Source: Phycisphaeraceae bacterium D3-23
GTDB lineage: Bacteria > Planctomycetota > Phycisphaerae > Phycisphaerales > Phycisphaeraceae
DNA: 64,000 bases
Assembly: GCA_039555135.1 (NCBI GenBank)
Contig: CP114179.1
Span: 372,001 to 436,000, forward strand
Direction: 5' to 3'
Shown here piece by piece: positions 16,583-25,727 of the stretch. The notes under the pieces are model-generated. The model made no database searches and was not told the origin of the DNA. It saw only the letters and a list, made by a program, of their open reading frames with translations. Within the stretch, counting starts at the first letter, position 1; each line of letters begins with the position of its first letter. The position numbers and the translations under genes are program-made.

Positions 16583-17680
16583 CTACACCGCCGCGCGGGA
16601 TTCTGCCTCGCCCGCCGCGCCGTGGACGCGCCGGACCGCGAGGCGGATCGCGGCCTTCATCGAGCCCGCGTCCGCCTTGTTCTTGCCGACGATGTCGAAG
16701 CCTGTGCCGTGGTCGACGCTCGTGCGGATCACGGGCAGGCCCAGCGTCGTGTTGACCGCCTCGTCGAACGCGAGCATCTTCACCGGGATCAGCCCCTGGT
16801 CGTGATACATCGCGACGAAGAGGTCGTAGCGTTTCAGGTTGCGCGGCGTGAACAGCGTGTCGGCGGGGAACGGCCCACGCGCATCGATGCCCGCCTTGCG
16901 AGCGACCTCGATCGCCGGGCGGATGATACGTGTCTCCTCGTCACCGAACAGCCCGTCCTCGCCGGCATGAGGGTTAAGCCCGCACACCGCGATGCGCGGC
17001 GAAGGCGTGCCCAACTCCCGGCAGGCGTCGTGGCCCAGGTCGATCGCGTCGAACACCCGCCCGATCGTCAGCATGTTACGAAGGTCCATCAGCGCAACAT
17101 GCACACTCGCCAGCGCGACTTGGATCTGCGGGGCGTGGAAGAACATCACCGCGCGCTTCGCCTTGGTCTTGTGCTGGAAGTACTCCGTGTGCCCGGGCCA
17201 GCGGTCGAAGCCAGCGAGTTTCCACGAGGTCTTGCTGATCGGGCCGGTGACGATCGCGTCGATCCCGCCCGCGTCGATCGGTCGGCGGACGGCGGCGAGG
17301 GCGTCGTCGATAAACCGCCGACTCACCTGCCCGCCGGGTTTGCTGGGCTGGCTCTGCTGCGAGCCGAGCATCGAGACCTCGTCGTAGTCGAGGACCACGA
17401 CGTCGTGGACAAGCTCGTGCGCCGCGCGGTCGGCGTCGTGCTGTAGGCGGTGCCAAAACGTCTCGATCTCCGCGGCGTCGGCGGCGTAGGCGAGCTGCTC
17501 GTTCATGCCAAAGACCACGAAACGCGCAAGCGAACGGACCTCGGGGTCGGCGAGCGCCTTGACGATCACCTCGGGGCCGATGCCGGCCGGGTCGCCCAGC
17601 GTGATGCCGATCACCGGCTTGCGCTGGCGCATGCGTGGTGGCGGGTAGCCATCGGTCTTGTTGTCCGGCGTCTTAGGCAT
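16583..17680 (-). CDS. pdxA: 4-hydroxythreonine-4-phosphate dehydrogenase
   Basis: 365 residues. PdxA oxidises 4-phosphohydroxy-L-threonine with NAD in the DXP-dependent vitamin B6 pathway in the cytoplasm. Visible family marks are IGITLGDPAGIGPEV at the N-terminus, GPISKTSWKLAGFDRWPGHTE with the metal-binding His, VCGLNPHAGEDGLFGDEE, and MYHDQGLIPVK with the second His, then TSVDHGTGFDIVGK. Length is normal for the family apart from a short N-terminal extension; Met17 (17632) is an alternative start. It is divergent from the Gfo/Idh gene with only 48 bases between them. The paralog PdxA2, acting on other hydroxy-threonine compounds, cannot be fully excluded. Confidence 0.93.
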   Translation of the reverse strand: MPKTPDNKTDGYPPPRMRQRKPVIGITLGDPAGIGPEVIVKALADPEVRSLARFVVFGMNEQLAYAADAAEIETFWHRLQHDADRAAHELVHDVVVLDYDEVSMLGSQQSQPSKPGGQVSRRFIDDALAAVRRPIDAGGIDAIVTGPISKTSWKLAGFDRWPGHTEYFQHKTKAKRAVMFFHAPQIQVALASVHVALMDLRNMLTIGRVFDAIDLGHDACRELGTPSPRIAVCGLNPHAGEDGLFGDEETRIIRPAIEVARKAGIDARGPFPADTLFTPRNLKRYDLFVAMYHDQGLIPVKMLAFDEAVNTTLGLPVIRTSVDHGTGFDIVGKNKADAGSMKAAIRLAVRRVHGAAGEAESRAAV

Positions 17681-17728
17681 CCGCGTATTCTAGCATCCCA
17701 CGCGAAGCCAAACGGGTACCATGCCCGC

Positions 17729-18757
17729 ATGGATGAAACGCAATCGAAGCAGCGGGTCGCCGTCGTCGGCGTCGGCCGGATGGGCCGACACCACGCACGG
17801 ACGTTGAAGAACAATGTCGAATCCGCCGAACTCGTCGGCGTGGTGGATGGCGACGCGTCGCGTGCGCGGACCGTGGCCGAGGAGTACGGCACGACGCCCT
17901 ACACGTCGGTCGAGGCGCTGCTAAAGGCCGAGCCCGAGTTGCAGGCCGCAGTCATCGCGGTGCCCACGGTCTACCACACCGCCGCCGCGCAGCCGCTGCT
18001 CGAATGTGGCATCGCGTGCTTGATCGAGAAACCGATCGCCGGGTCGAGCGACGAAGCTGGAGCGCTCGTCGCGTTCGCCAAACAACACGGCGCGCTGCTG
18101 CAGATCGGTCACACCGAGCGGTTCAACCCCGCAGTGCGAGCGCTCGCCAAACTCAAACTGACGCCCCGGCTGATCCAGGTCACGCGCGTGAGCCCGATGA
18201 CGTTCCGCTCGATGGATGTCGGCGTCGTGATGGACATGATGATCCACGACCTGGACATCGTGCTGTCGCTGGTCGGCCGCCCGCTTGCTACGGTCGAGGC
18301 GGTCGGCGAACGCCTACTGGGCGAACACGAAGACCTGTGCGACGCCCGGCTGACCTTCGAGGGCGGCTGCGTCGCAACGGTACGCGGCTCGCGCCTGGCG
18401 ATGGGTACCGAGCGCACGCTCCGGCTGTATAGCGACGACGGGTTTGTGTCGCTCGATTACGGGAACCGAACCGGCATCATCGTCCGCCAAACCGCGAACG
18501 CAGAGGCCCTCGCGTCGGTGCGCGAGCGGCTGCGGCAAGGCGAAGACCTGTCGGGGCAGAACTACTTGGAGATGTTGCGCTACGAGCCGTTGGCCGTCGA
18601 TTTGCCGCCGGGCCAAGACGACCCGCTGACCGCGCAGGCGACGGCGTTCCTCGAATCCGCCTCGAACGGCACCGCGCCGGTTGTGTCTGCGGATGACGGC
18701 GTGGCTGCGGTCGATGCCGCGGAGCGGATCGTCGCGGCGATCGGGACCGTGGCTTAG
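17729..18757 (+). CDS. Gfo/Idh/MocA family oxidoreductase
   Basis: 342 residues from the ATG at 17729. The N-terminal Rossmann domain has VGVGRMGRHHA; the family motif EKP follows as LIEKPIA; and the C-terminal alpha/beta domain contains the H-D-L-D-I-V-L catalytic-region block after MDMMIHD. Members are cytoplasmic NAD(P)-dependent sugar or cyclitol dehydrogenases. The substrate is not evident from the sequence. It is divergent from pdxA and 15 bases upstream of the DUF21 gene, so it may head that operon. Confidence 0.88.
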   Translation: MDETQSKQRVAVVGVGRMGRHHARTLKNNVESAELVGVVDGDASRARTVAEEYGTTPYTSVEALLKAEPELQAAVIAVPTVYHTAAAQPLLECGIACLIEKPIAGSSDEAGALVAFAKQHGALLQIGHTERFNPAVRALAKLKLTPRLIQVTRVSPMTFRSMDVGVVMDMMIHDLDIVLSLVGRPLATVEAVGERLLGEHEDLCDARLTFEGGCVATVRGSRLAMGTERTLRLYSDDGFVSLDYGNRTGIIVRQTANAEALASVRERLRQGEDLSGQNYLEMLRYEPLAVDLPPGQDDPLTAQATAFLESASNGTAPVVSADDGVAAVDAAERIVAAIGTVA

Positions 18758-18772
18758 CGGTCTGAATACACC

Positions 18773-19228
18773 ATGGACTTAGTGACCCTTATCCTGTTGA
18801 TCGCGCTGCCGTTGCTGCTGGTCGCCAGCGCGGTCTTCAGCGGGTCCGAGACCGCGCTGTTCTCGCTGACGGCGCACGAACAGACGCGGATGAAACGCGA
18901 ACCGACTGCGGCTTCGTCGGCCGTGCTACAGCTCCTGCGCGAGACCGCACCGCTGCTGGTCACGCTGCTTATCAGCAACATGGTCGTCAACGTGCTCTAC
19001 TTCACGCTGTCGACCGTTCTGCTGGACCGCTGGAGCCAAAGCGGGGCGCTGAGCACGGGCGGCGCGGCGGGGCTCGCGCTAGCTGCACTGTTGGGCGTGA
19101 TCCTCTTCGGTGAAGTCCTGCCCAAGCAGGTCGCGGCGCAGCGCGCGTCGGGCTGGTCGCTCTTCATCGCCCTGCCGCTGCTCGGGCTGCACCGCATTCT
19201 CGCGCGCCGATCCGGATCGTCACGATGA
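18773..19228 (+). pseudogene. DUF21 (CNNM) membrane half of a CBS-pair transporter, apparently frameshifted
   Basis: 151 residues with three membrane segments and the DUF21 marks F-S-G-S-E-T-A-L-F-S-L and F-G-E-V-L-P-K-Q. The frame ends in the unlike tail RRSGSSR. Shifting by one base at about 19203-19210 gives L-A-R-P-I-R-I-V-T-M and runs directly into the next frame. The intact paralog at 20106 reads L-A-R-P-L-R-I-L at the same place. The simplest reading is that one base has been lost and a single DUF21-CBS gene is split into this part and 19225-20109. These proteins are membrane Mg/Co-transport or efflux-related (CorC/HlyC-type). A sequencing error, or a genuine two-subunit arrangement coupled by the ATGA overlap, are alternatives. 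Confidence 0.7.
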
Positions 19229-20109
19229 CGCTCGCTATCACCCCGCTCTCACGCCTGATCGCGCCGCCTACTCCGCCGGCGGAACTCTCGGCCGAGGACC
19301 TGGGCGCGATGCTTCGGCTGAGCGAACGCAGCGGCGTGATCGACCAGAGCGAGCAAGACCTGCTCGCGCATGTCATCGAGCTTGGCCGTCTCAAGGTGCG
19401 CGACCTGATGGTCCCGCGCGTCGAGATCCGAGCGCACGACTTGGGCGCACCGGCGGCCGAACTCACCGCGCTGGCACGCGAGACCCGCCTGCGTTACCTA
19501 CCGGTCTACGACGGCGGGCTCGACCAGGTCAAGGGCGTCGTCCTCTCGCGCGACGTCTTGCTCAACGAGCCGACTACCACGAAGCAGGTGCGTGCGATGG
19601 TCAGGCCCGTGCGGTTCATCCCGGAGATCGCGCCGGCGGATGTCCTGCTCGCCAAGCTGCGCGACAACGCGATCGTCTTCGCGATTGCCGTCGATGAGTA
19701 CGGCGGCACGGCCGGGCTCATCACCCTCGAAGATGTCGTCGAGCATGTTGTGGGCGAGATCCCCGGCGCGTACGAGCAAGGAGACGCCCCTGTGGTCGAG
19801 ACGGTGGGCGACGGCGTCTACCGGATCGACGCGGACCTGCCGGTTCATGACTGGGCACAGTGGTTTGGTCACAACCGGATGCTCGCGGGGGCGGCGTCGG
19901 GCGCGTCCACCGTCGGCGGGCTGATGTTCAAGCTGCTGGGCCGGTTCCCCGAGGTCGGCGATACCGCGTCGATCAGCAACATCCGGCTGACCGTCGATGC
20001 CATGGCCGGGCGGCGTATCGAGCGGTTGCGAATCACCCTGATCCCGCACGCAGACAGTGCAACGTGCGATCCTGTCCAATCCGAGCCATCGGGGGAGGCC
20101 AAGCGATGA
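19225..20109 (+). CDS. CBS-pair / CorC_HlyC half of the split DUF21 protein
   Basis: 294 residues if begun at the ATG that overlaps the previous stop (ATGA). It starts with the last DUF21 membrane/juxtamembrane stretch (TLAITPLSRLIAP), then a CBS pair (VRDLMVPRVEI, YLPVYDG, the linker F-I-P-E, and VDEYGGTAGLITLEDVVE, a strong CorC motif) and a C-terminal CorC_HlyC domain (YRIDADLPVHDW, TVGGLMFKLLGRFPEVGD). CBS domains bind adenine nucleotides and gate ion movement. It overlaps the next paralog gene by ATGA. It is probably the second half of one ancestral gene; see the entry at 18773. Confidence 0.82.
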   Translation: MTLAITPLSRLIAPPTPPAELSAEDLGAMLRLSERSGVIDQSEQDLLAHVIELGRLKVRDLMVPRVEIRAHDLGAPAAELTALARETRLRYLPVYDGGLDQVKGVVLSRDVLLNEPTTTKQVRAMVRPVRFIPEIAPADVLLAKLRDNAIVFAIAVDEYGGTAGLITLEDVVEHVVGEIPGAYEQGDAPVVETVGDGVYRIDADLPVHDWAQWFGHNRMLAGAASGASTVGGLMFKLLGRFPEVGDTASISNIRLTVDAMAGRRIERLRITLIPHADSATCDPVQSEPSGEAKR

Positions 20110-21164
20110 TCCACGCTGCCGCGCTCACCCCGCCGCTGGGCCTGACAACACTTGCCCAGAATGGTTTAGGCATGACCAACACGCAGCTCTGGGTGTGGGT
20201 CGGCCTGATGGTCGTGGGGTTTGCCGGGTCCGCGCTCTTCTCCGGGATGGAGACCGGGTGCTACCGGCTCAACCGTGTCCGGCTCTTCGTGCGGTCCGCA
20301 AGGAAGGAGCGGGCCGCGATCGTCCTGGACAAACTCATCAGCCGGCCCGCTGCGTTACTGGGCACGCTGTTGGTGGGAAACAACATGGCCAACTACCTCG
20401 GGACCGCCGCCCTTGGCATTATCCTCGGTTCCCTGGCACTGGCCGAGTGGCAGGTCATCCTGGTCAATACCCTGCTGGTAACGATCCTGCTGTTGATCTT
20501 TGGCGAAACCTTGCCCAAGAACCTCTTCGCGTCACACGCCGACCGCTTCATGTACCCACTGGCTCGGCCGCTGCGCATCCTGCACTGGCTCTATACGGTG
20601 ACGCTCGTCCTGCCCGTCGTCGTACTCGTCAGCAAGCTCGCGGTCCGGCTGGTCGGCGGCGGGCAGGCGCGCATCATCTCGCCCCGTCTCCGCGTCGTCG
20701 AGATGGTCCGGCACGGCGCGGGCCACGGGCTGTTGAGCGACGAACAGTCCGCGATGGCGCAGCGTGCATTCGCGCTATCCAACCACGAGGTAGGCGGTGA
20801 GGCGACGCCCTGGAGCAAGGTGCAGACTGTCCGCGCCGATCAAGACGTCGACGGGCTGATCGCGTTGGCGAGGCGGTCAAAGCACTCGCGATTCCCGGTG
20901 CTTGATACGCAGGGACGTATCGCCGGTACGATCGACGTCATCGACACTCTGGCCGACGGCGAGCCGGGCGGGCGGAAGGTCGGCGAACTAATGCGTCCGG
21001 CCGTCAGCGTCCCCGCCACACGGACGATCCGCTACACACTGACACAGCTGCAGCGCGAGCACATCGGGCTGGCGGTCATTACTGGGCCGACGGGCCGGCC
21101 CGTCGGGGTCGTCACCGTCAAGGACCTGGTCGAACCGCTGACCGGCGAGATCGCGGACTGGTAA
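20106..21164 (+). CDS. DUF21 (CNNM) and CBS-domain membrane transporter
   Basis: 352 residues, intact. Three to four membrane segments in the first 180 residues contain A-L-F-S-G-M-E-T-G and F-G-E-T-L-P-K-N, followed by a CBS pair (about 230-350: SKHSRFPVLDTQGRIAGTID, V-G-E-L-M-R-P-A, GPTGRPVGVVTVKDLVEPL). It lacks the extra CorC_HlyC domain seen in its neighbour. The ATG overlaps the upstream stop by four bases. Two adjacent, different-length CNNM proteins are common and may work as a pair in divalent-cation handling. Confidence 0.88.
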   Translation: MIHAAALTPPLGLTTLAQNGLGMTNTQLWVWVGLMVVGFAGSALFSGMETGCYRLNRVRLFVRSARKERAAIVLDKLISRPAALLGTLLVGNNMANYLGTAALGIILGSLALAEWQVILVNTLLVTILLLIFGETLPKNLFASHADRFMYPLARPLRILHWLYTVTLVLPVVVLVSKLAVRLVGGGQARIISPRLRVVEMVRHGAGHGLLSDEQSAMAQRAFALSNHEVGGEATPWSKVQTVRADQDVDGLIALARRSKHSRFPVLDTQGRIAGTIDVIDTLADGEPGGRKVGELMRPAVSVPATRTIRYTLTQLQREHIGLAVITGPTGRPVGVVTVKDLVEPLTGEIADW

Positions 21165-21318
21165 CCCGCGCGGCGTGCTACCTCGTTTTCACCACCGCCC
21201 GGTGTGTAGCGCATCGTCTTTCAAACGCGAATCAACACGCTGTCTGCTGGGCGATGGCTAAACGTGCTGCGCGTGGATCGAGACAAGTGGATACACAAGC
21301 CGCCTGCATCCAAGCTCT

Positions 21319-21972
21319 ATGATACGGCCCATGCGCTGGTCCACCGCCGACATCGCCGACGCTCTACATGCAGGCCTCACCGCGCGGGCACACGAGGACG
21401 ACGCGGAGCACGCGGTGTACGGCTTCGATGCGCTCGACGAGTTGGGCATGCACCCGCTGCTGCGCGATGCACTCGCCGATGCCGGGTACGGGGCCTGGCC
21501 TGAGCAGCGCTACCCCGGGCACTGGCACAAAAAGAAGAAGAGCCACGGCTTGCGGTGCGACCTCGTGCTGACGCCGAGCGGCGCGCCGTTGCGCGACCCG
21601 GACGTCAAGAACACCCTCTTCGACGACGGAAGCGCATGCGATGCACAAGCCGCGTACTGGCTGGAGGTCAAGACCGTCGCGCAGCATGAGACCAGCGGGC
21701 CGTTCAAACGCTACTCGGCCGAACTGCTCGCGCCCGTCGCGAACGACGTCAAGAAGATCTGGTCCGACGGTGTGATCCAGCACGGTGGGCTCGGGCTCGT
21801 GCTGTTCACACAAACACAAGAGGTCGCGGAGCACGACCTGGCCGTCTGGCACGAACGCTGCCTGCGCAAGGGCTTCCCCGTTGGCCCCCCGTCGGTGCGT
21901 GGGCTGGAGATCACCGACCGGATCGGCAACGCCTGGTGCAGCGTCGCGGTGTTTGGCGTGCGCGGGGCGTGA
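21319..21972 (+). CDS. Unknown protein with a possible PD-(D/E)xK nuclease core
   Basis: 217 residues; Met5 at 21331 is an alternative start. I do not recognise a family. Seen in the sequence: RCDLVLTP followed, about 35 residues later, by AYWLEVKTVAQ. This is the D-x(n)-E-x-K arrangement of PD-(D/E)xK nucleases, and V-F-T-Q-T later could complete the fold. A patch HWHKKKKSHG lies just before it. No partner methylase, helicase or toxin gene is adjacent, so a restriction role is not supported. It ends at a strong terminator shared with the convergent minus-strand operon. Confidence 0.62.
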   Translation: MIRPMRWSTADIADALHAGLTARAHEDDAEHAVYGFDALDELGMHPLLRDALADAGYGAWPEQRYPGHWHKKKKSHGLRCDLVLTPSGAPLRDPDVKNTLFDDGSACDAQAAYWLEVKTVAQHETSGPFKRYSAELLAPVANDVKKIWSDGVIQHGGLGLVLFTQTQEVAEHDLAVWHERCLRKGFPVGPPSVRGLEITDRIGNAWCSVAVFGVRGA

Positions 21973-22001
21973 GGCGTAGGTCTTAGGTCGGTCAAAGAAA
22001 A

Positions 22002-22033
22002 ACCGACGCCGGTCGGCGTCGGTTTGGGGTTTT
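22002..22033. terminator. Bidirectional intrinsic terminator
   Basis: ACCGACGCC GGTC GGCGTCGGT (22002-22023), a perfect 9-bp stem with a tetraloop. On the plus strand TTTGGGGTTTTG follows; on the minus strand TTTTTC follows the stem. It serves the convergent genes ending at 21972 and 22050. Confidence 0.88.
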
Positions 22034-22049
22034 GAGAAGGGCGTCCGTC

Positions 22050-23987
22050 TTAGCGTCGCGGTCGGCCGCCGGGCTCGAGGCCGGGGCCAAGCGATCCCGG
22101 TCCGCCGGGGCCCAAGCCGCCGGGGCCGCCGGGGCCGAGTTCGCCTGGGAAGCCGCCCGGGCCGGGCTGCTCAGTCATTTCGCGGGCGCGTTCCTCGGCT
22201 TCGCGCTGCTGACGCAACTCTCGCTCGAACTGGCTGGACGCGGACTTATCTTCATCGAGCAGGCGTTCGTGGAGGTTACCCATCTCGTCGATGTAGATCA
22301 GGACCCAGATCGTCTTGCCGTCGATGTTGGTCCGGCGGTCGATATCGACCACGGTCACACCGACCTGCATGTCGATCCCATCGACGCGGCCACCGATCTG
22401 GTCACCGGGGTTGACCTCGAACAGGTGCTCGTGCCATTCGCCGTTGTGGATCTGATGGACCTTGACGCGTGCGCCGCGGTCGGTGGCGGAGACGACGAAG
22501 AAGCGGGTGCTCGCCTGGATGTCGATCGGGCCGACCCAAGGGGCCTGCTCGATGTCGGCGTCGCTCGGGAGCAGGGCCGCGCGGTGGCGGTTCTCGCTGC
22601 GCTGGGCCTCGTCGAGACGGTCTACGGCGTAGAGCGGGTTGATGACGCCGGCGACCAGCTTGTAGCGGTAGGTCGTGCCGGGCACGGCGGTGACGTCGAT
22701 CGCCCAGACGCGGAGCATGCCTTCTTCCATGACGGTGTCTTCGCCGACCCCGGGGCCGGCGGGCAGGCTGGGGCCGCGTTCGTTGCCACCGCGGGACGGG
22801 TCCAGGCCACCCCGGCCCGGGACACCGCGATCCGGTGCGCCACGGTCTCGGTTGTTGTCTGTCGAGCGGCTTGGTGGGGCCTGGGTCTCACCGCCGCCAC
22901 GACCGCCGGCTCCACGCCCGCCGCCTCGGCCACCGGGTCCGCCCAGGCCACCGGGCCCGTCGTTACCCCGGTTGCGCTCTGCTTCGCGCTCGGCCGCACG
23001 TTGGGCACGCTCTTCCTCACGACGCGCACGCGCCTCGGCGGCACGCGCGGCACGCTCGGCATCCTCCATCGCCTCGAACGCCTCGGCGTCGAATAGCGAC
23101 ATCGGGTCGTCAAGCGGTGACAACAATTCTTCGCCGTCGGCCAATACCGGCGGGTCGGCCATCGCGATGCTGAACTGGTTGGCCAACAGGTAGTCGATCC
23201 ACTGATTCGCAACGGTCGGGTCGTCCGTCATCTCGGTGTTGGGCGCAATGCCGACGTAGCCCGGCAGCAGCGACACGACCTCCGCCTCGCCCCACTGCCC
23301 GGTCACCGGGTCGCGCGCTTCACGCATCAGGTACACCGTCGCAAGCCCCAGCTTCTGCCACCAGATGCCCGGCGGGACCATCGCGTGGGTCTCGCTCTCG
23401 CCTTCAAGTGTCTCGATCCAGGCGTTCATGTCGAACTGGCCCTCGATGAAGACGAAGCTGAAGTCGGCGGGCGTGCGCGACTCGCCCCAGAGTGTTTCAT
23501 AGGCCTGACGCACCGTGCGATCGGTGGTATCGAGCACCTCGAAGCCGTACTTGACCTCGGTCTCGGTCACCATCGGCGGGGTCGGCAAGTAGTAGGTCGG
23601 GGCGTCGGGTGGGTCGACTTCGATTTCATGCCGCGCCATCCCCGGCTGCGAGATCGACGCGAAGCTCTCGGTCTGCAGCAGCGGCTGGTGGAGCATCTGC
23701 TCGTAGTCCGTCGCCAGGTCCGGCGTCTGGTAGTCCTCCTCGACACCGAGCGGGACGTCGCGGCCGCTGGGTTTCAGGCCGGCCGTCAGTGTACTGGCCT
23801 CTTTTACCAGATCGGGGATGACCTCTTTAGGTTCCTCATACGTGTTGTTGCCCAGCGTGACCTGGTAGGGCTTGAGGATCACGCCGAAGACGACGACCGC
23901 GACCGCGAGAAGGAGGAACACGACCCCCGCAGCGAGTACGATTTTTTCGATGTGTAGCTGGAAGAAGCTGGCGTTCTTGAGTTTCAT
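22050..23987 (-). CDS. Membrane-anchored PilP/PilO-like component of a type IV pilus operon (tentative)
   Basis: 645 residues with GGAG before the ATG. One N-terminal membrane segment (IVLAAGVVFLLLAVAVVVFGVI, about 15-36) leaves the rest in the periplasm. About residues 310-350 are highly charged (A-R-A-A-E-A-R-A-R-R-E-E-E-R-A-Q) and followed by a Gly/Arg/Pro-rich region; about 440-560 is a beta-rich domain (VPGTTYRYKLVAGVINPLY and FFVVSATDRGARVKVHQI); the last 45 residues are GPGG-type repeats. Sequence alone does not prove PilP. The assignment rests on being the third gene after the PilM-PilN fusion and on the bitopic layout. The beta domain could equally be a PilP-like HR domain or a planctomycete-specific fold. 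Confidence 0.6.
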   Translation of the reverse strand: MKLKNASFFQLHIEKIVLAAGVVFLLLAVAVVVFGVILKPYQVTLGNNTYEEPKEVIPDLVKEASTLTAGLKPSGRDVPLGVEEDYQTPDLATDYEQMLHQPLLQTESFASISQPGMARHEIEVDPPDAPTYYLPTPPMVTETEVKYGFEVLDTTDRTVRQAYETLWGESRTPADFSFVFIEGQFDMNAWIETLEGESETHAMVPPGIWWQKLGLATVYLMREARDPVTGQWGEAEVVSLLPGYVGIAPNTEMTDDPTVANQWIDYLLANQFSIAMADPPVLADGEELLSPLDDPMSLFDAEAFEAMEDAERAARAAEARARREEERAQRAAEREAERNRGNDGPGGLGGPGGRGGGRGAGGRGGGETQAPPSRSTDNNRDRGAPDRGVPGRGGLDPSRGGNERGPSLPAGPGVGEDTVMEEGMLRVWAIDVTAVPGTTYRYKLVAGVINPLYAVDRLDEAQRSENRHRAALLPSDADIEQAPWVGPIDIQASTRFFVVSATDRGARVKVHQIHNGEWHEHLFEVNPGDQIGGRVDGIDMQVGVTVVDIDRRTNIDGKTIWVLIYIDEMGNLHERLLDEDKSASSQFERELRQQREAEERAREMTEQPGPGGFPGELGPGGPGGLGPGGPGSLGPGLEPGGRPRR

Positions 23988-24065
23988 GTCGCCTGTCTCC
24001 GGGGTTGGCTTGGGGCCGGGGTACGTAAAAGCAAGGGCTGAACTCGGCGGTGCAGCGTCGGCGCG

Positions 24066-25727
24066 TTAGGGCGTCGGCGCGGGCACGGCCAGGGCGTTCT
24101 TGACGATCTGCGGCATCAGGTCGGTGGTCCAGTCGCGGAACCAGAGCGTCTCGATCACAAGCTCGACCTCGACGACATCGCTGCTGTACACGTAGCCGTC
24201 GGCCAGCTGCGCGTACTCGTCGACGTCGATGACCTTCATGTCGAGGATCGTCATGAAGTTGACCCGGCGGAGCTGCTCGAAGAAGAGCGGGAGCGAGGCC
24301 CAGTCGATGTGGAGGGTGAGTGTAACGTGGCGGACATCGAAGACGTTGTTCGAGAACCGGCCGGTGGGCCCGAAGTAGAAGCTGTCGATGATGGGCTGGT
24401 CGGGCGGGGGCAGGGTCGTGACGATGGGCGCGTTGTACTCGGTGGAGACCGCGACTTCTGGGGCAGCCGGGGCGGTATTGGCGTTGGCCGGCAGGCCGGT
24501 GGCCTCGTCGATGGTGCCGTCATCCCCCCCCCCGGCGGGTGCGCCGGGCGACAGCGCGCCGGGGCCGCCGGGTGCGACGCCGCCTCGGCCCGGGGTGCCT
24601 CGTCCGCGTCCAAGCCCGGGCTCCATCCCACGGCCGCCGGGCGTCAGGGCGCCGCCCAGTCCCCCGGGGCCGCCGGGGGCAGCACCGGCAGTGCCTGCGG
24701 CCGGGCTGATCGCCCCGCCGTTATGCAAGCCGACGTAGCCGGGCAGGAGTTCGAGACGCAGCAGCCTTTTCACCGGCGCGTTGATCACCGCGAGCTGGGT
24801 CGAGACGGCGGTACCGTCTTCCGAGGTGGTCGTGACAGTATTCGTGTTTGCGATCGCCTGCATGATGTCGCGGATGACCCAGATCTGAACCTGGCCCTCC
24901 CACAGCTCATCGAGCTTGGCAGGCTCGGCCGCGACCGACCAGTCCGCGATCATGAACGGGTACTCGGGATTGAACCGCTCCATCCCGATCGGTGCGGGGC
25001 CCGCGTCCTCGTCATCCTCATCGATAGGCACCGGCATCACGTCCGCGTACAGATGGATTGACTCGGCCCGCTCACGCAGCGGCGCCATCGCCGCGACCTT
25101 CTGGAGCTGGAGCAGCTCATCGGCCTGGGCCTGAGTCAGGTCGGCGGTCGTCTCGGCACCGACACTGGTCAGGTACTCGTAGAGCATCTGGTCAACACTC
25201 GCCATGACTTCGTCGACGCTCGGCGGCAGGCCGGGGACCATCTTGGGCATCGCGAGGTTGTCGTAGCCCTCGACGAACATCGCCTCAAAGGAGTTTCGGT
25301 AGTCGAGTGTCGCCTGCGCGACCTGCGCGTTGTTAGGCCGGTCGTTGCCGAATAGCTGGCCGTTGGCGAAGGTGTAGTTCTCGTGGGCATCTGCGTTTCG
25401 GGAGCGGGTGCCGCCCTTGATCGAAGCCGACTGGGCAGCGATCGCTTCGTTGACGCCTTCCATAAACGTGATGACTTCAGGGTTGATGACGAGGTTGCTG
25501 ATCGTGATGTTTTCCCCGTTGGGGTCGGGGTTGGGCAGCTCGATCGAGGCGTGCGTCAGGTCGTAGAGGTCTTTGTTCTGCTTGTCATTCTCGGCGATCA
25601 CCCGCGCACGCAGCGCGGGCGCCTGAACAAACAGCACGAACACAAAGACCAGCAGGCCAAGGAAGGCGACGACGAGCGACGCGGCGCTGATGGGGTTGCT
25701 CTTGATCCAGTCCAGTGCATTTTTCAT
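24066..25727 (-). CDS. Bitopic periplasmic protein, PilO-like by position
   Basis: 553 residues. ATG overlaps the PilM stop (ATGA) with GGAG upstream. A single N-terminal membrane segment (ISAASLVVAFLGLLVFVFVLFV, about 13-34) is followed by an alpha-helical/coiled stretch typical of PilO-type proteins, a Gly/Pro-rich linker at about 345-410, and a C-terminal alpha/beta region (HVTLTLHIDWASLPLFFEQL then FMTILDMKVIDVDEYA) that resembles the ferredoxin-like fold of PilN/PilO. A run of ten C on the plus strand (24524-24533, glycines in the linker) is a slippage-prone site; changing it by one base would cut off the C-terminal domain. Confidence 0.62.
   Translation of the reverse strand: MKNALDWIKSNPISAASLVVAFLGLLVFVFVLFVQAPALRARVIAENDKQNKDLYDLTHASIELPNPDPNGENITISNLVINPEVITFMEGVNEAIAAQSASIKGGTRSRNADAHENYTFANGQLFGNDRPNNAQVAQATLDYRNSFEAMFVEGYDNLAMPKMVPGLPPSVDEVMASVDQMLYEYLTSVGAETTADLTQAQADELLQLQKVAAMAPLRERAESIHLYADVMPVPIDEDDEDAGPAPIGMERFNPEYPFMIADWSVAAEPAKLDELWEGQVQIWVIRDIMQAIANTNTVTTTSEDGTAVSTQLAVINAPVKRLLRLELLPGYVGLHNGGAISPAAGTAGAAPGGPGGLGGALTPGGRGMEPGLGRGRGTPGRGGVAPGGPGALSPGAPAGGGDDGTIDEATGLPANANTAPAAPEVAVSTEYNAPIVTTLPPPDQPIIDSFYFGPTGRFSNNVFDVRHVTLTLHIDWASLPLFFEQLRRVNFMTILDMKVIDVDEYAQLADGYVYSSDVVEVELVIETLWFRDWTTDLMPQIVKNALAVPAPTP

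Noticed and set aside
22740-22990. Collagen-type or CRISPR-like DNA repeats in the pil operon
   Set aside because: The repetition is at the Gly/Pro/Arg codon level, irregular in unit length, and without spacers.
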